Assembly: GCA_902812395.1 (NCBI GenBank)
Contig: CADDZO010000007.1
Coordinates: 1 to 41,379, forward strand
DNA: 41,379 bases
Reading direction: 5' to 3'
DNA from: a bacterium
GTDB lineage: Bacteria; Chloroflexota; Dormibacteria; Dormibacterales; Dormibacteraceae
Of the stretch, positions 8,114 through 17,114 are shown piece by piece. Below the pieces are notes generated by a model. It saw only the letters and a list, made by a program, of their open reading frames with translations. It was not told the origin of the DNA and did no database searches. Position 1 is the stretch's first letter, and each line of letters opens with the position of its first letter. A program made the position numbers and the translations under genes.

Positions 8114-8761
8114 CGGCGCAGCCTGTGCGCGTCCTCGTCGTAGCCCCAGGCGACCAGCACCCCCGCTTCGGGGCCGCTCGGACGAGTCGCCAGTAGGTCG
8201 CGTCCAGGTACCACACCAGCAGCCTGACCTCGCCCAGGCTCCGCGCCCGGAACGCCTGGTAGCGGGCCCGCAGCTGCTGCGTGATCTCGCTCACCGTGCG
8301 CTTCGAGACATGGCCCAGACCGGCCTCAGCGATCAGGCTCTCGATGTCGCGATCGCTCAAGCCGCGCACCCAGCCGCCGATGATCAGCGTCTCCAGCGGA
8401 CGCGTGCGCAGCGCCGTCCGGCCGGTGTTCGGCAGCACCTTGCTTACGAACCGCTCAGCCGCCCCCGAATCTGCGGCACCTGCACCTCCAGCTCGCCCTC
8501 CGCCGTCTGCACGCACCGCGGTCGGTTCTCCCTCCGCGACCCGCGCGCCTCACCCGTCCGCTCGTATCGCGCACGCCCCAGGAAGGCGGTCACCTCGTCC
8601 TCGATCGCACGCTGCGACACCAGCCTGGCGCCCAGACCCCCGATCTCCCCCAGCCGCTCCACCTCACCCGCGTCGACGCTCTCGACCAGCATCTCGGCGA
8701 TCGCCTCCTCAAGGGCGGCGCTCGGCGCTACTCTCTTCTCCACGGCGTAGTCCTCCAACAC
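8114..8761 (-). pseudogene. IS256-family (mutator) transposase, N-terminal part, two frameshifts
   Basis: Read from GTG 8761 leftward, the first frame gives FLGRARYERTGEARGSRREN and EGELEVQVPQIRG. Near 8465 the frame changes and continues as FVSKVLPNTG, RTRPLETLIIGGWVRGLSDR, then LLVWYLDATYWRL, which holds the first catalytic Asp. Near 8170 it changes again to GPEAGVLVAWGYDEDAHR and then runs directly into the element end. The rest of the DDE catalytic domain is missing. It cannot encode an active transposase. Confidence 0.75.
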
Positions 8762-8798
8762 GGTGATTGGTTGTCACCGCGGAAGGCTATGCCGTCTT

Positions 8799-8826
8799 AC
8801 TTTTCCAGCGCTCCCCGGACGCGACC
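8799..8826 (-). repeat. right terminal inverted repeat of the IS256-like element
   Basis: Reverse complement matches 8084-8111 at both conserved blocks, 20 of 20 bases outside the central 8. Confidence 0.65.
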
Positions 8827-8837
8827 GGGGAGGCCCG

Positions 8838-9473
8838 TCAGCCGGTGCGCGGTTGCTGGCGGCTAATCTCCTCCGGGAGGCAGGCAGCCAGCGATGTCAT
8901 GACGGCCCGGTGGATCTCCTTTGGGGGGCGGGTAGCGTCGATGGTCACGAACCGCCCGGGCTCGGCCCTCGCCAACCTGCGATATGCGTCCATGACCGCC
9001 TGATGGAAGTCGAGGCCCTCCGACTCCAGACGATCGACGGGCCGACCGGCGCGTCGCTGTCGCTCCAGCCCTACTTCGGGCGGGACGTCGAGCAGGAAGG
9101 TCCGATCTGGCCGCGGGAACGACTCGGGCCAACCGGTGGCAACTCCGCGCGCACCCCCCTGATAGGCGAGCGTGGAGTCGTGGTAGCGATCGGCGATCAC
9201 GACCCGGCCGGCGACGAGAGCCGGGGTGATCAGGCGCGCCACCAGCTCCGCACGGGCAGCCATGAACAGCAGCGCCTCGGCCTCGCCCCCGATCTCCATG
9301 TCGGAGTGGAGCAGCAGCTCCCGGATGTGCTCGCCGAGCGGGGTGCCTCCCGGCTCCCTGACCACGACCGGGTGCCGTCCCGCCAGGGCCTGTCGCAGCA
9401 GCTCCACCTGGGTGGTCTTCCCCGCCCCCTCCGGACCCTCGAAGGTGACGAAGAGCCCCCGCTCCCGCCTCAC
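8838..9473 (-). CDS. tmk: thymidylate kinase
   Basis: 211 aa, normal length. It phosphorylates dTMP to dTDP with ATP in the cytoplasm. P-loop GPEGAGKT (residues 13-20), DRYHDST (DR[YH] motif) and LID-region RRAGRPVDRLE are all present. The start is GTG 9473, overlapping the TGA of the R3H-ATPase gene (GTGA), the usual coupled arrangement. The IS256-like element's duplicated hexamer lies only 6 bp past the stop, so insertion may have replaced the native terminator or separated further operon genes. Confidence 0.93.
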   Translation of the reverse strand: MRRERGLFVTFEGPEGAGKTTQVELLRQALAGRHPVVVREPGGTPLGEHIRELLLHSDMEIGGEAEALLFMAARAELVARLITPALVAGRVVIADRYHDSTLAYQGGARGVATGWPESFPRPDRTFLLDVPPEVGLERQRRAGRPVDRLESEGLDFHQAVMDAYRRLARAEPGRFVTIDATRPPKEIHRAVMTSLAACLPEEISRQQPRTG

Positions 9474-11035
9474 TCCACGTCAGCGGCGGGCAGGATACGC
9501 AGCCGCCGCTGCGGCTCCTTCCCCGTGCTGCGGGCGACAAGGTCGTTCTCGGCCACCAGCTGGTGCTGCAGGCGCCGGACGTACGCGTTCTGAGGCGAGA
9601 TCTCCTCCGGCCGTAGCGTGGTCTTGACCCGCCGAATCGCCTCCAGGGCCTCGTCCAGGGCGATCCGCACCGTCGGATCGGCTCGCTCCTCACCGTAGAT
9701 CCGGATCAGTGCCTCCTTCACCTGGGCCACCGAGTTGCTCTTCAGGATGTGCACCGGGAGCCCGGCGCTCTCCGCCTGGCGCAGGATGTCGGGTCGGCGC
9801 CGGTAGTAGTTCTTGAGGGTCAGCACTACGTCGGCGCCGTCCAGGTTGCCCAGCACGCGGACCGGTAGCTCCAGGTCCCGGATCGACTGCTCCAGGTAGG
9901 AGCGAGAGACCCCGTACGGGAAGATTGCCCGCGGCCGGGCGGCCTTTGAGGCACCGTTGCCCTCGTGTGGCCGTTGGGCCCCGGCCTCGGTCACGGTCAG
10001 CCGGACGCTGTCATCTCCATTGGTCAGGACCCGACCCTCACGGGTCCGGAGCCGGAGCCGGGGTCGAGGCAGGGATCCCCGCAGGGCCGCGTCCACCACC
10101 TCGGCCAGCGGCTCATGGACCGCCACCCGGTCTCGATCCTGGATCTCGATCAGGACGTCGAAGGTGGGGGGAGACTTGCGCTCCAGCACCGTCTTCTGCG
10201 TCCCCCGACGGCGGGCCTCCTCGTCGGACAGGGTGACGCTCTGGATGCCGCCCAGGAGATCGTTGAGGGTGGGGTTGACGAGCAGGTTCTCCAGCGTCTG
10301 CCCGTGAGCGGTCGCGATCAGCTGGACGCCGCGCTCGGCGATCGTGCGCGCGGCCATCGCCTCCAGCTCGGTGCCGATCTCGTCGATGACGATCACCTCG
10401 GGCATGTGGTTCTCGACCGCCTCGATCATCACCGAGTGCTGGAGCAGCGGGGTACGAACCTGCATCCGACGGGCACGCCCAATCCCGGGGTGGGGGATGT
10501 CGCCGTCGCCCCCGATCTCGTTGGAGGTGTCGACGATCACCACCCGCTTGCGCTGCTCATCGGCCAGCAGCCGGGCGCTCTCCCGCAGCATGGTGGTCTT
10601 CCCGATCCCGGGCCGGCCCAGCAGGAGCACGCTCTTCCCGCTCTCCACGATGTCGCGGAAAATCTCAGCCGTCCCGGTCACTGCCCGGCCCACCCGGCAG
10701 GTGAGGCCGACGATCCGGCCGGATCGGTTGCGGATGGCGGAGATGCGGTGCAGCGTCCGCTCGATCCCGGCCCGGTTGTCGTCGCCGAACTCGCCGACGC
10801 GGCCGACCACGTACTGCAGGTCCTCTTCGGACACCGGCTTGGTGCTGAGCAAGATCTCGCGCCCGGGCACGCGCGCCTCGGGCTCGCGGCCCAGGTCGAG
10901 CACGATCTCGAGCAGCTCGGAGGGGTCGGTGCGCTCGTGCAGGGCCCGGGCCAGATGCGGCGGCAGCGCCTGCGCGAGCAGCTCTACCTCGTCGTCCCAG
11001 ACCGCGGAGAACGGTGATGACAGCTGGCTCTGCAT
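9470..11035 (-). CDS. AAA/SpoIIIAA-like ATPase with C-terminal R3H domain (Ycf45 type)
   Basis: 521 aa from ATG 11035 (a TTG at 11050 would add five residues and overlap the GNAT stop). The N-terminal helical region precedes a RecA-like ATPase: Walker A GRPGIGKTT (140-148) and Walker B VIVIDEIG (about 214-221), with ATAHGQTLENL after it. The C-terminus is an R3H nucleic-acid-binding fold (NAYVRRLQHQLVAENDLVAR, then STGKEPQRRLRI). The family resembles SpoIIIAA/Ycf45 of cyanobacteria and chloroplasts and probably handles single-stranded nucleic acid; its substrate is unknown. It lies in an operon between a GNAT gene and tmk. Confidence 0.88.
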   Translation of the reverse strand: MQSQLSSPFSAVWDDEVELLAQALPPHLARALHERTDPSELLEIVLDLGREPEARVPGREILLSTKPVSEEDLQYVVGRVGEFGDDNRAGIERTLHRISAIRNRSGRIVGLTCRVGRAVTGTAEIFRDIVESGKSVLLLGRPGIGKTTMLRESARLLADEQRKRVVIVDTSNEIGGDGDIPHPGIGRARRMQVRTPLLQHSVMIEAVENHMPEVIVIDEIGTELEAMAARTIAERGVQLIATAHGQTLENLLVNPTLNDLLGGIQSVTLSDEEARRRGTQKTVLERKSPPTFDVLIEIQDRDRVAVHEPLAEVVDAALRGSLPRPRLRLRTREGRVLTNGDDSVRLTVTEAGAQRPHEGNGASKAARPRAIFPYGVSRSYLEQSIRDLELPVRVLGNLDGADVVLTLKNYYRRRPDILRQAESAGLPVHILKSNSVAQVKEALIRIYGEERADPTVRIALDEALEAIRRVKTTLRPEEISPQNAYVRRLQHQLVAENDLVARSTGKEPQRRLRILPAADVE

Positions 11036-11042
11036 CGTTCGA

Positions 11043-11975
11043 TCAACCAAAGGAAGGCACCAGGCTCTTCTCGGGCAGGGGCACGGTGACGGTCAGCTCC
11101 CGCACCAGGAGCGCCTGGGTGAGCAAGAGTGAGAATCCACGCCCCCGAAGGGCGTCGATCATGTGTGCATCATAGTGCCGGAGACTGCACCAGGCAGGCT
11201 GGCAGTCGGTGGCCACGATGGCGTGGTCGGCCAGCTCCTCGGCCAGGCCGAGCTCGGGCAGGGCCAGGAACCACAGGATGTGCGGCCGGGCCTGTGAGCC
11301 CTTCTGGATCCGGCACCAGCCGACGATTTCCACACGATCGATCACCTCCTCCTGACCGGGCGCCGCCCACAGCGTCCGCCAGTCGCGGAAGGTGGGCGCC
11401 TCCAGGTGGGCGACGCCCCATGGCGTCACCTTCCGGTACAGGTGATAGAGGGCCCTAGCGTCGCGGCTGCGCCGCGGCCGGAGCCCTGACGGCACGCCGT
11501 CGGAGCGGGGGGTGGTGCCCTCGGCGAACAGCACCGATTCGGTCGCGTACTGGCGAAAGCCATGCAACCGGAAGGTCTCAGTGAGCGGGTCTTCGAGCGG
11601 GACCCGGACGAACAGCCGGCTGACCCCCTTCTGGGCTGCTTGCTGGCACAGGTACTCGATCAAGGCCGGCGCGACCTCCTGCTCCGGCACTCCGTCAGCC
11701 ACGCACAGGTTGAGCAGCTGGAGCGAGCGGATCCGGGCCGGCAGGCTCACCGTCAGTGGTCGGCCCGAGGCCTGGACGAACCCGGTCACCCGCCCCTCCC
11801 GCTCCGCCACGTAGATCAGCGTCTCCTGAGTCAGGGGGAGCAGCGCCGAGAGGGTATGACTGACCAGGCCCCACAGCCGGGCCGGCGGGGGCACCGCAGA
11901 GAACCCGGCCTCTGCCTCGCGGTAGATCTGCTCGATCCGGGCGAGGTCGCGCATCGAGGCCGAGCGCAGCTTCAA
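11043..11975 (-). CDS. GNAT-like acetyltransferase, probably two domains
   Basis: 310 aa. The N-terminal half begins MKLRSASMRDLARIEQIYRE and contains ETLIYVAEREGRVTGFVQAS and LHGFRQYATESVLF, typical of GNAT beta strands. A second half (residues about 165-300) has similar spacing but weaker motifs. The start is TTG 11975: TTGA overlaps the pdxT stop, the same coupling used elsewhere here. Substrate unknown. Its position between pdxT and the ATPase gene seems to reflect operon packing rather than a shared pathway. Confidence 0.65.
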   Translation of the reverse strand: MKLRSASMRDLARIEQIYREAEAGFSAVPPPARLWGLVSHTLSALLPLTQETLIYVAEREGRVTGFVQASGRPLTVSLPARIRSLQLLNLCVADGVPEQEVAPALIEYLCQQAAQKGVSRLFVRVPLEDPLTETFRLHGFRQYATESVLFAEGTTPRSDGVPSGLRPRRSRDARALYHLYRKVTPWGVAHLEAPTFRDWRTLWAAPGQEEVIDRVEIVGWCRIQKGSQARPHILWFLALPELGLAEELADHAIVATDCQPAWCSLRHYDAHMIDALRGRGFSLLLTQALLVRELTVTVPLPEKSLVPSFG

Positions 11976-12565
11976 GCGGCCCGGGCCCCCTCCACCAGCT
12001 CCAGGAACTCCCGGTGCAGGCGCAGGTCCCCGCTCAGCTCCGGGTGGAAAGCGAGCGCCATCACCCGGCCCTGGCGGACGGCGACCGGCCGACCCTGGTG
12101 GCTGGCCAGCACCTGGGCGTTCCCTGGGTCCAGTACCAACGGGGCACGGATGAACACGCCGGGGAAGGGGCCCCCCTCGAGGTCCCTCACTTCCAGCTCG
12201 GTCTCGAAGCTGTCCACCTGGCGGCCGTAGCCGTTGCGGCGCACGGTGATGTCGAGGGCGGCCAGGCTCTCCTGGTCGGGCAGCCCGTCGGTGATCCGCC
12301 GGGCGAGCACGATCATGCCAGCGCAGGTGCCCAGCGTCGGCAGGCCCCGCTCGACCGCCTCGCGCACCGGCTCCAGCAGGCCCATCCGCCGCATCAGCGC
12401 GATCATGGTGGTCGACTCACCCCCAGGGATAACCAGCCCATCCAGCCCCTCCAGATCCTCGGGCAGGCGTACCAGCCGGGTGGACGCCCCACAGGCCTCC
12501 AGCGCCCTCTGGTGCTCGCGAAAAGCTCCCTGGAGGGCAAGCACCCCGATCAGCGGGGCACCCAT
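11972..12565 (-). CDS. pdxT: pyridoxal 5'-phosphate synthase glutaminase subunit
   Basis: 197 aa class I glutamine amidotransferase that supplies ammonia to PdxS for PLP synthesis. IGVLALQGAFREH starts the protein; IPGGESTTM, the nucleophile C81 in GTCAGM, and the His-Glu pair in AFHPELSGD complete the triad. ATG 12565 is 4 bp after the pdxS stop. Confidence 0.96.
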   Translation of the reverse strand: MGAPLIGVLALQGAFREHQRALEACGASTRLVRLPEDLEGLDGLVIPGGESTTMIALMRRMGLLEPVREAVERGLPTLGTCAGMIVLARRITDGLPDQESLAALDITVRRNGYGRQVDSFETELEVRDLEGGPFPGVFIRAPLVLDPGNAQVLASHQGRPVAVRQGRVMALAFHPELSGDLRLHREFLELVEGARAA

Positions 12566-12569
12566 CCCC

Positions 12570-13475
12570 TCACCAGCCGCGGCCGGCGAGCAGCTCCTCC
12601 TGCGGGATGGACCTCAGCTCCAGACCCCGCATCGGCTGACCCAGCCCGGCCGACACTTCGGCCAGGATCTCCGGCTTGTCGTAGTAGGTGGTAGCCGCCA
12701 CGATCGCCTTGGCGCGCTTCAGCGGATCCTCCGACTTGAAGATACCCGAGCCCACGAAGATGCCGTCCGCTCCCAGCTGCATCATCCAGGCAGCATCGGC
12801 CGGAGTGGCGATGCCGCCGGCAACGAAGGTGACCACCGGCAACCGGCCCAGGCGCTGGCATTCGGCCAGCAGCTCGACCGGGGCCCCCAGCTCCTTGGCC
12901 TCGTGGACCAGCTCCGCATAGCTCATACCTGCCAACCGACGGATGCTCCGGTTGACCGCCCGCAAATGCCGGGTGGCCTCGACGATGTTCCCGGTCCCTG
13001 CCTCGCCCTTGGTCCGGATCATGGCCGCCCCCTCGGCGATTCGGCGTAACGCCTCGCCCAGGTCCCGGCAGCCGCAGACGAAGGGCACCGTGAACGCCCA
13101 CTTGTCGATGTGGTACTCCTCGTCGGCCGGCGTCAACACCTCCGACTCGTCGACGTAGTCGACGCCCAGCGCCTGCAGGATCTGGGCCTCGACCGTGTGC
13201 CCGATCCGGCACTTGGCCATGACCGGAATCGTGACCGCGTCCATGATCGACTTGATCAGGGCAGGGTCGGACATGCGGGCAACCCCGCCCTCCTTGCGGA
13301 TGTCGGCCGGCACCCGCTCCAGCGCCATCACGGCGCAGGCGCCCGCCTCCTCGGCGATGCGGGCGTGCTCCGGGGTGACCACGTCCATGATGACGCCGCC
13401 CTTCAGCATCTCGGCGTGACCGGATTTGACTCTGAAGGTTCCCTTCACCACCCCGTTTCCATTGGTCTCGCTCAT
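12570..13475 (-). CDS. pdxS: pyridoxal 5'-phosphate synthase lyase subunit
   Basis: 301 aa (beta/alpha)8 enzyme that makes PLP from ribose 5-phosphate, glyceraldehyde 3-phosphate and ammonia. Highly conserved: [30 protein letters not shown], the first catalytic lysine K88 in VMAKCRIGH, and the second lysine K156 in [24 protein letters not shown] and [10 protein letters not shown] lie later. It forms a dodecamer core with PdxT. ATG 13475 is 12 bp after an XRE regulator gene. Confidence 0.97.
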   Translation of the reverse strand: MSETNGNGVVKGTFRVKSGHAEMLKGGVIMDVVTPEHARIAEEAGACAVMALERVPADIRKEGGVARMSDPALIKSIMDAVTIPVMAKCRIGHTVEAQILQALGVDYVDESEVLTPADEEYHIDKWAFTVPFVCGCRDLGEALRRIAEGAAMIRTKGEAGTGNIVEATRHLRAVNRSIRRLAGMSYAELVHEAKELGAPVELLAECQRLGRLPVVTFVAGGIATPADAAWMMQLGADGIFVGSGIFKSEDPLKRAKAIVAATTYYDKPEILAEVSAGLGQPMRGLELRSIPQEELLAGRGW

Positions 13476-13487
13476 CGATTCAGCATT

Positions 13488-13799
13488 CTAAGTGGCCCGT
13501 CGCTGAACCCCGATCGGGGCCCACCCCGCCAGGGTCACTTGCAGCAGCCGCCGGCCGGCCGGCCGGCGGGGGCCCCGGTCCGATGCCGCCTCGGGGACGC
13601 CCTCGCGGAGCAGCTCGCCGACTCCGATGCAGAGCTCCCGAGCCAGCTTCAGGGCATCGGACACCCTGAGGTCGACGCGGCCCTGCTCGACGTCGATGAG
13701 CCAACGCTCTGAGCGCCCCACCAGCTGGGCGAGCACGGCCTGGGACAGGCCCCGCCGCAGGCGGACGTCGCGGATGCGTTGACCGAGCCCAGTGGCCAT
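13488..13799 (-). CDS. XRE-family helix-turn-helix regulator
   Basis: 103 aa. The N-terminal HTH reads RIRDVRLRRGLSQAVLAQLV then GRSERWLIDVEQGRVDL, a clear Cro/C1-type domain; the C-terminal 40 residues are Arg-rich and unrecognised. ATG 13799 is preferred over GTG 13811 because AGGAGGTG lies 9 nt before it. It heads the pdxST operon and may regulate it; pdxST regulators in other Gram-positives are usually MocR/PdxR type, so this would be a different arrangement. No operator is evident. Confidence 0.78.
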   Translation of the reverse strand: MATGLGQRIRDVRLRRGLSQAVLAQLVGRSERWLIDVEQGRVDLRVSDALKLARELCIGVGELLREGVPEAASDRGPRRPAGRRLLQVTLAGWAPIGVQRRAT

Positions 13800-13808
13800 G
13801 GCGTGGGA

Positions 13809-13816
13809 CACCTCCT
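13809..13816 (-). promoter_or_regulatory. strong Shine-Dalgarno AGGAGGTG deciding the XRE start
   Basis: AGGAGGTG lies 9 nt before ATG 13799; its last three bases are the alternative GTG at 13811, which would have no spacer. The clearest ribosome-binding site in the window. Confidence 0.7.
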
Positions 13817-13927
13817 GGCCCCATGCTGGCCGGCCACGGCGGACAACGCGCGGACATTGCGGGCACGGTGGAGGGTGGGACGACCTGGAGGAGTCGAGCG
13901 CCCCGGACGGGGTGGGATTGCCGCCGG

Positions 13928-14947
13928 TCAGACGATGGGCTGGCCGGCGAAGTGGCAGGCGGCCAGGTGCCCGTCCGCCTTCATCTCCAGGGGCGGATCC
14001 TGCTCGGCACAGATGGCCTGCGCGATCGGGCAGCGCGTGCGGAAGCGGCAGCCGGAGGGCGGGTTGATGGGGCTGGGCACGTCGCCCTGGAGCACGATCC
14101 GCTTGCGCTTGCGCCCCGGCACCGGCTCGGGGATGGCCGACAGTAGGGCGACCGTGTAGGGATGGAGGGGATGCTGCAGGACGTCGGCCGCCGAACCCAC
14201 CTCCACCACGCGGCCCAGGTACATGACCGCGATCCGGTCCGAGATGTATCCCACCACGGCCAGGTTGTGGGCCACGAAGAGGTAGGTCAGGTTGAACTCG
14301 CGCTTGAGCTCGACCATCAGGTTCAGGACCTGGGACTGGATGGAGACGTCCAGCGCCGATACCGGCTCGTCGGCGACCACGAACTTGGGCCGCAACACCA
14401 GCGCCCGCGCCATGCCGATCCGCTGTCGCTGGCCACCGGAGAACTCGTGCGGGTAGCGGTTGGCCATCTCCGGCCTAAGTCCCACCCGGAGCAGGATCTC
14501 TCGCACCCGCTCGTCCCGTTCTCGGGCGCTGCCCAGGTGGTGGGTGGCCAGGCCCTCGCCCACGATCTCCCGCACCGTCATCCGCGGGTCCAGGGAGCCG
14601 ATCGGGTCCTGGAAGATGATCTGCATATCCCGGCGCAGAGCCTTGAGCTCGGGCCCGCCCATGGCCAGGACGTCGCGGCCCATGAAGCGGATGCTGCCGG
14701 CGGTGGGCTCGACCAGCCGGAGCAGGGTGCGCCCGAGCGTCGACTTGCCGCAACCCGACTCGCCGACCAGGCCCAGGGTCTCGCCTGGCATCACCGAGAG
14801 GTCGACCCCGTCGACGGCCCGTACCCGGGCCACCGTGCGCTGCAGGATCCCGCGCCGGATCGGGAAATGCTTGACCAGACCCTGGGCCTCGATCAGCGGT
14901 GCGGTACTGGTAGCCGGGCCGACCGTGCCCGGAGCGGTGGCCGCCAT
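13928..14947 (-). CDS. oligopeptide/dipeptide ABC transporter ATPase (DppF/OppF type)
   Basis: 339 aa. Walker [11 protein letters not shown]-loop [14 protein letters not shown], signature [15 protein letters not shown], Walker [13 protein letters not shown], and H-loop VAHNL. The C-terminal oligopeptide-transporter extension contains [14 protein letters not shown]. It pairs with the upstream ATPase (TGATG overlap at 14947) to power a peptide or nickel-type importer at the membrane. The permeases and binding protein are not adjacent in this window. Confidence 0.92.
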   Translation of the reverse strand: MAATAPGTVGPATSTAPLIEAQGLVKHFPIRRGILQRTVARVRAVDGVDLSVMPGETLGLVGESGCGKSTLGRTLLRLVEPTAGSIRFMGRDVLAMGGPELKALRRDMQIIFQDPIGSLDPRMTVREIVGEGLATHHLGSARERDERVREILLRVGLRPEMANRYPHEFSGGQRQRIGMARALVLRPKFVVADEPVSALDVSIQSQVLNLMVELKREFNLTYLFVAHNLAVVGYISDRIAVMYLGRVVEVGSAADVLQHPLHPYTVALLSAIPEPVPGRKRKRIVLQGDVPSPINPPSGCRFRTRCPIAQAICAEQDPPLEMKADGHLAACHFAGQPIV

Positions 14948-15951
14948 CAGACCTCGACCCCGATTGCGGAGCGCGGACCGTGCTCGCACAGCCAGCAAGC
15001 CGACTCGTGCCCGGACTGGGTGCCGAACAGCGGCGGGACCTCGCGGTGGCAGCGCTCGAAGGCGTAATCGCAGCGAGTCGCGAACCGGCACCCCGGCGGC
15101 CAGCTGAGCGCGCTCGGCACCATCCCCCGGATCACCCGCAGGGGCTCGGCCTGGGTCATGCCCAGGACCGGGATCGAGTGGAGCAGGCCCTCGGTGTAGG
15201 GATGCTGGGGACTGCGGAACAGGACCTCGACCGAGCCTCGTTCCACCACCTTCCCGCCGTACATCACCACCACCTCGTCGGCCATGTCCGCCACCACGCC
15301 GAGGTCGTGGGTGATCAGCAGGATCGCCATCCCCAGACGGCCCTGCAGCTCCCGCATCAGCTCCAGGATCTGGGCCTGGATGGTCACGTCGAGAGCGGTG
15401 GTGGGCTCGTCCGCGATCAGCAGCTTGGGGTTGCAGGCCAGGGCCATGGCGATCATCACCCGCTGGCGCATGCCGCCCGACATCTGGTGGGGATAGTCCT
15501 TCAGCCGTCGCTCGGCAGATGGGATGCCGACCAGGCGCAGCATCTCCACCGCCCGCGCCATCGCCTCCTGGCGGCGGACGCCTTGATGGAGCCGAACCGC
15601 CTCGGTGATCTGGTCTCCGATCGTGTAGACGGGGTTGAGCGAGGTCATCGGCTCCTGGAAGATCATCGAGATCTCGTTGCCGCGGATCTGCCGGAGCTCG
15701 TCCTCGTCCGCGGTGACCAGGTCACGGTCTCCGAACAGGATCCGGCTGCCGGGCTCGATCTGCCCAGGCGGGTCGAGCAAACGCATGATCGAGAGGGCAG
15801 TCACCGACTTGCCACAACCGGACTCCCCCACCACGCAGAGGGTCCGTCCCTCCTCAATGGTGAAGTCCACGCCGTCCACGGCACGGACTACCCCGGCGCG
15901 GGTGTGGAAGTAGGTTCGCAGTCCCTCCACGACCAGCAGCGGCCTGGTCAT
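14947..15951 (-). CDS. oligopeptide/dipeptide ABC transporter ATPase (DppD/OppD type)
   Basis: 334 aa. Walker [11 protein letters not shown]-loop [14 protein letters not shown], signature [15 protein letters not shown], Walker [14 protein letters not shown]-loop [16 protein letters not shown]-terminal [18 protein letters not shown] 15951 ([10 protein letters not shown]) is chosen because the family start is there and a TACCCT hexamer lies 8 nt upstream. The DppF-type ATPase gene follows with a 1-nt overlap. Confidence 0.92.
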   Translation of the reverse strand: MTRPLLVVEGLRTYFHTRAGVVRAVDGVDFTIEEGRTLCVVGESGCGKSVTALSIMRLLDPPGQIEPGSRILFGDRDLVTADEDELRQIRGNEISMIFQEPMTSLNPVYTIGDQITEAVRLHQGVRRQEAMARAVEMLRLVGIPSAERRLKDYPHQMSGGMRQRVMIAMALACNPKLLIADEPTTALDVTIQAQILELMRELQGRLGMAILLITHDLGVVADMADEVVVMYGGKVVERGSVEVLFRSPQHPYTEGLLHSIPVLGMTQAEPLRVIRGMVPSALSWPPGCRFATRCDYAFERCHREVPPLFGTQSGHESACWLCEHGPRSAIGVEV

Positions 15952-15959
15952 TTTTGGGA

Positions 15960-15965
15960 AGGGTA
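15960..15965 (-). promoter_or_regulatory. putative -10 hexamer TACCCT before the DppD-type gene
   Basis: TANNNT hexamer ending 8 nt before ATG 15951, in the 38-bp gap after the glycerate kinase gene; would give a near-leaderless transcript for the two ATPase genes. Confidence 0.35.
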
Positions 15966-15989
15966 ACAGCCTCACGGTCCTCGCCCCGC

Positions 15990-17111
15990 TCACCCAGCCA
16001 GCAGACGCCTAGCCACCCGGGTAGCGGCAGCACGCAGCCGCTCCGGAGTGTGTCTCACCACCTCCTCCCAGGACGGCTTCCCCTCCCAGAGGGACTCGAC
16101 GGCGGACACGCCCTCGGCCAGCACCGCCTCCCAGCCCTCCCCGAGCTGCCCGGCCAGCAACGCGGCCGGCACTCCGGCCCGGCGTGCCCGGCGCGCCACC
16201 TCGGCCGGTCCCTTCCCATAGGCGGTCTGGCGGTCGAGCCGGCCTTCTCCGGTCAGCACCAGCGCCGCCCCGGCCAGGGCGGCGTCGAGCCCGGCTGCGT
16301 CCACCACTAGCGGCGCCCCGCGGACCAGACGGGCGCCGAGAAAGGCGATCAGGCCGGCCGCAGCCCCGCCAGCCGCCCCTGCCCCCGGGATCCGCCCCAC
16401 GTCGGGCCCGATCATCTGGGCGAAATGTTCCAGGGCAGCTTCCAGCTCGGCCACGGCCTCCGGGGTGGCCCCCTTCTGGGGTCCGTAGACTGCGCTCGCC
16501 CCCTCCGGGCCGGTGAGCGGGTTGGTCACGTCGACCGCCACCAGGACCTCCAGGGACTGCCAGTCGGGGGAGAGACCAGCCCGCTCGATCCGCTCCAGCC
16601 GGGCCAACGCCGCCCCGCCCCGGGGGAGCTCCCGACCGTCAGCATCGAGCAGCCGGACGCCCAGAGCCTGGGCCATGCCCGCTCCGCCGTCGTTGGTGGC
16701 CGAACCGCCCACTGCGGCGACGATGCGCCGGGCACCTCGCCGCCGCGCCTCGTCCAGTAACTGTCCAAACCCGTAGGTCGAGGTCAGCCGGGGATCGCGC
16801 CGATCCGGCGGGACCAGCGGCAAACCGCTGGCCGCGGCCAGCTCGACCACGGCGGTGGCGTCGGGCAACCAGCCGAAGCAGGCCCGGACCGGATCTCCCA
16901 GCGGGCCTTCGACCTCGACCTCGACCAACTCGCCGTCTCGGGCGGCGACCAGCGCCTCCACCGTCCCCTCGCCGCCATCGGCGATCGGCACCTGCACCAC
17001 CTCGGCATCAGGGAAGGCGTCGGCCAGGCCGAGGGCCATGGCGGCGGCCGCAGCCGGCGATCCCAGCGAGCCCTTGAAGGGGTTGGGTGCGACCACCAGC
17101 CGCGGCGCCAC
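15990..17111 (-). CDS. glycerate 2-kinase (GarK/GlxK family)
   Basis: 373 aa. It phosphorylates D-glycerate to 2-phosphoglycerate in glyoxylate/glycerate assimilation. Family signatures: [20 protein letters not shown] at the N-terminus, [26 protein letters not shown], and [20 protein letters not shown] towards the end. The start is GTG 17111, 3 bp after the ilvE stop, so it is co-transcribed with the aminotransferase gene. Confidence 0.93.
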   Translation of the reverse strand: MAPRLVVAPNPFKGSLGSPAAAAAMALGLADAFPDAEVVQVPIADGGEGTVEALVAARDGELVEVEVEGPLGDPVRACFGWLPDATAVVELAAASGLPLVPPDRRDPRLTSTYGFGQLLDEARRRGARRIVAAVGGSATNDGGAGMAQALGVRLLDADGRELPRGGAALARLERIERAGLSPDWQSLEVLVAVDVTNPLTGPEGASAVYGPQKGATPEAVAELEAALEHFAQMIGPDVGRIPGAGAAGGAAAGLIAFLGARLVRGAPLVVDAAGLDAALAGAALVLTGEGRLDRQTAYGKGPAEVARRARRAGVPAALLAGQLGEGWEAVLAEGVSAVESLWEGKPSWEEVVRHTPERLRAAATRVARRLLAG

Positions 17112-17114
17112 GGA

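Larger units (their letters stand above)
8084..8826. mobile_element. internally deleted IS256-family element with 28-bp terminal inverted repeats
   Basis: Inverted ends at 8084-8111 and 8799-8826 share GGTCGCGTC (9/9) and GCTGGAAAAGT (11/11), separated by 8 poorly matched bases in each copy. Flanking 6-bp direct repeats GGGGAG (8078-8083 and 8827-8832) abut both ends; IS256 elements usually duplicate 8-9 bp. The element is about 743 bp, roughly half a full IS256-type element, and carries only the N-terminal part of a transposase. It looks non-autonomous. It inserted just beyond the tmk stop codon. Confidence 0.65.
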
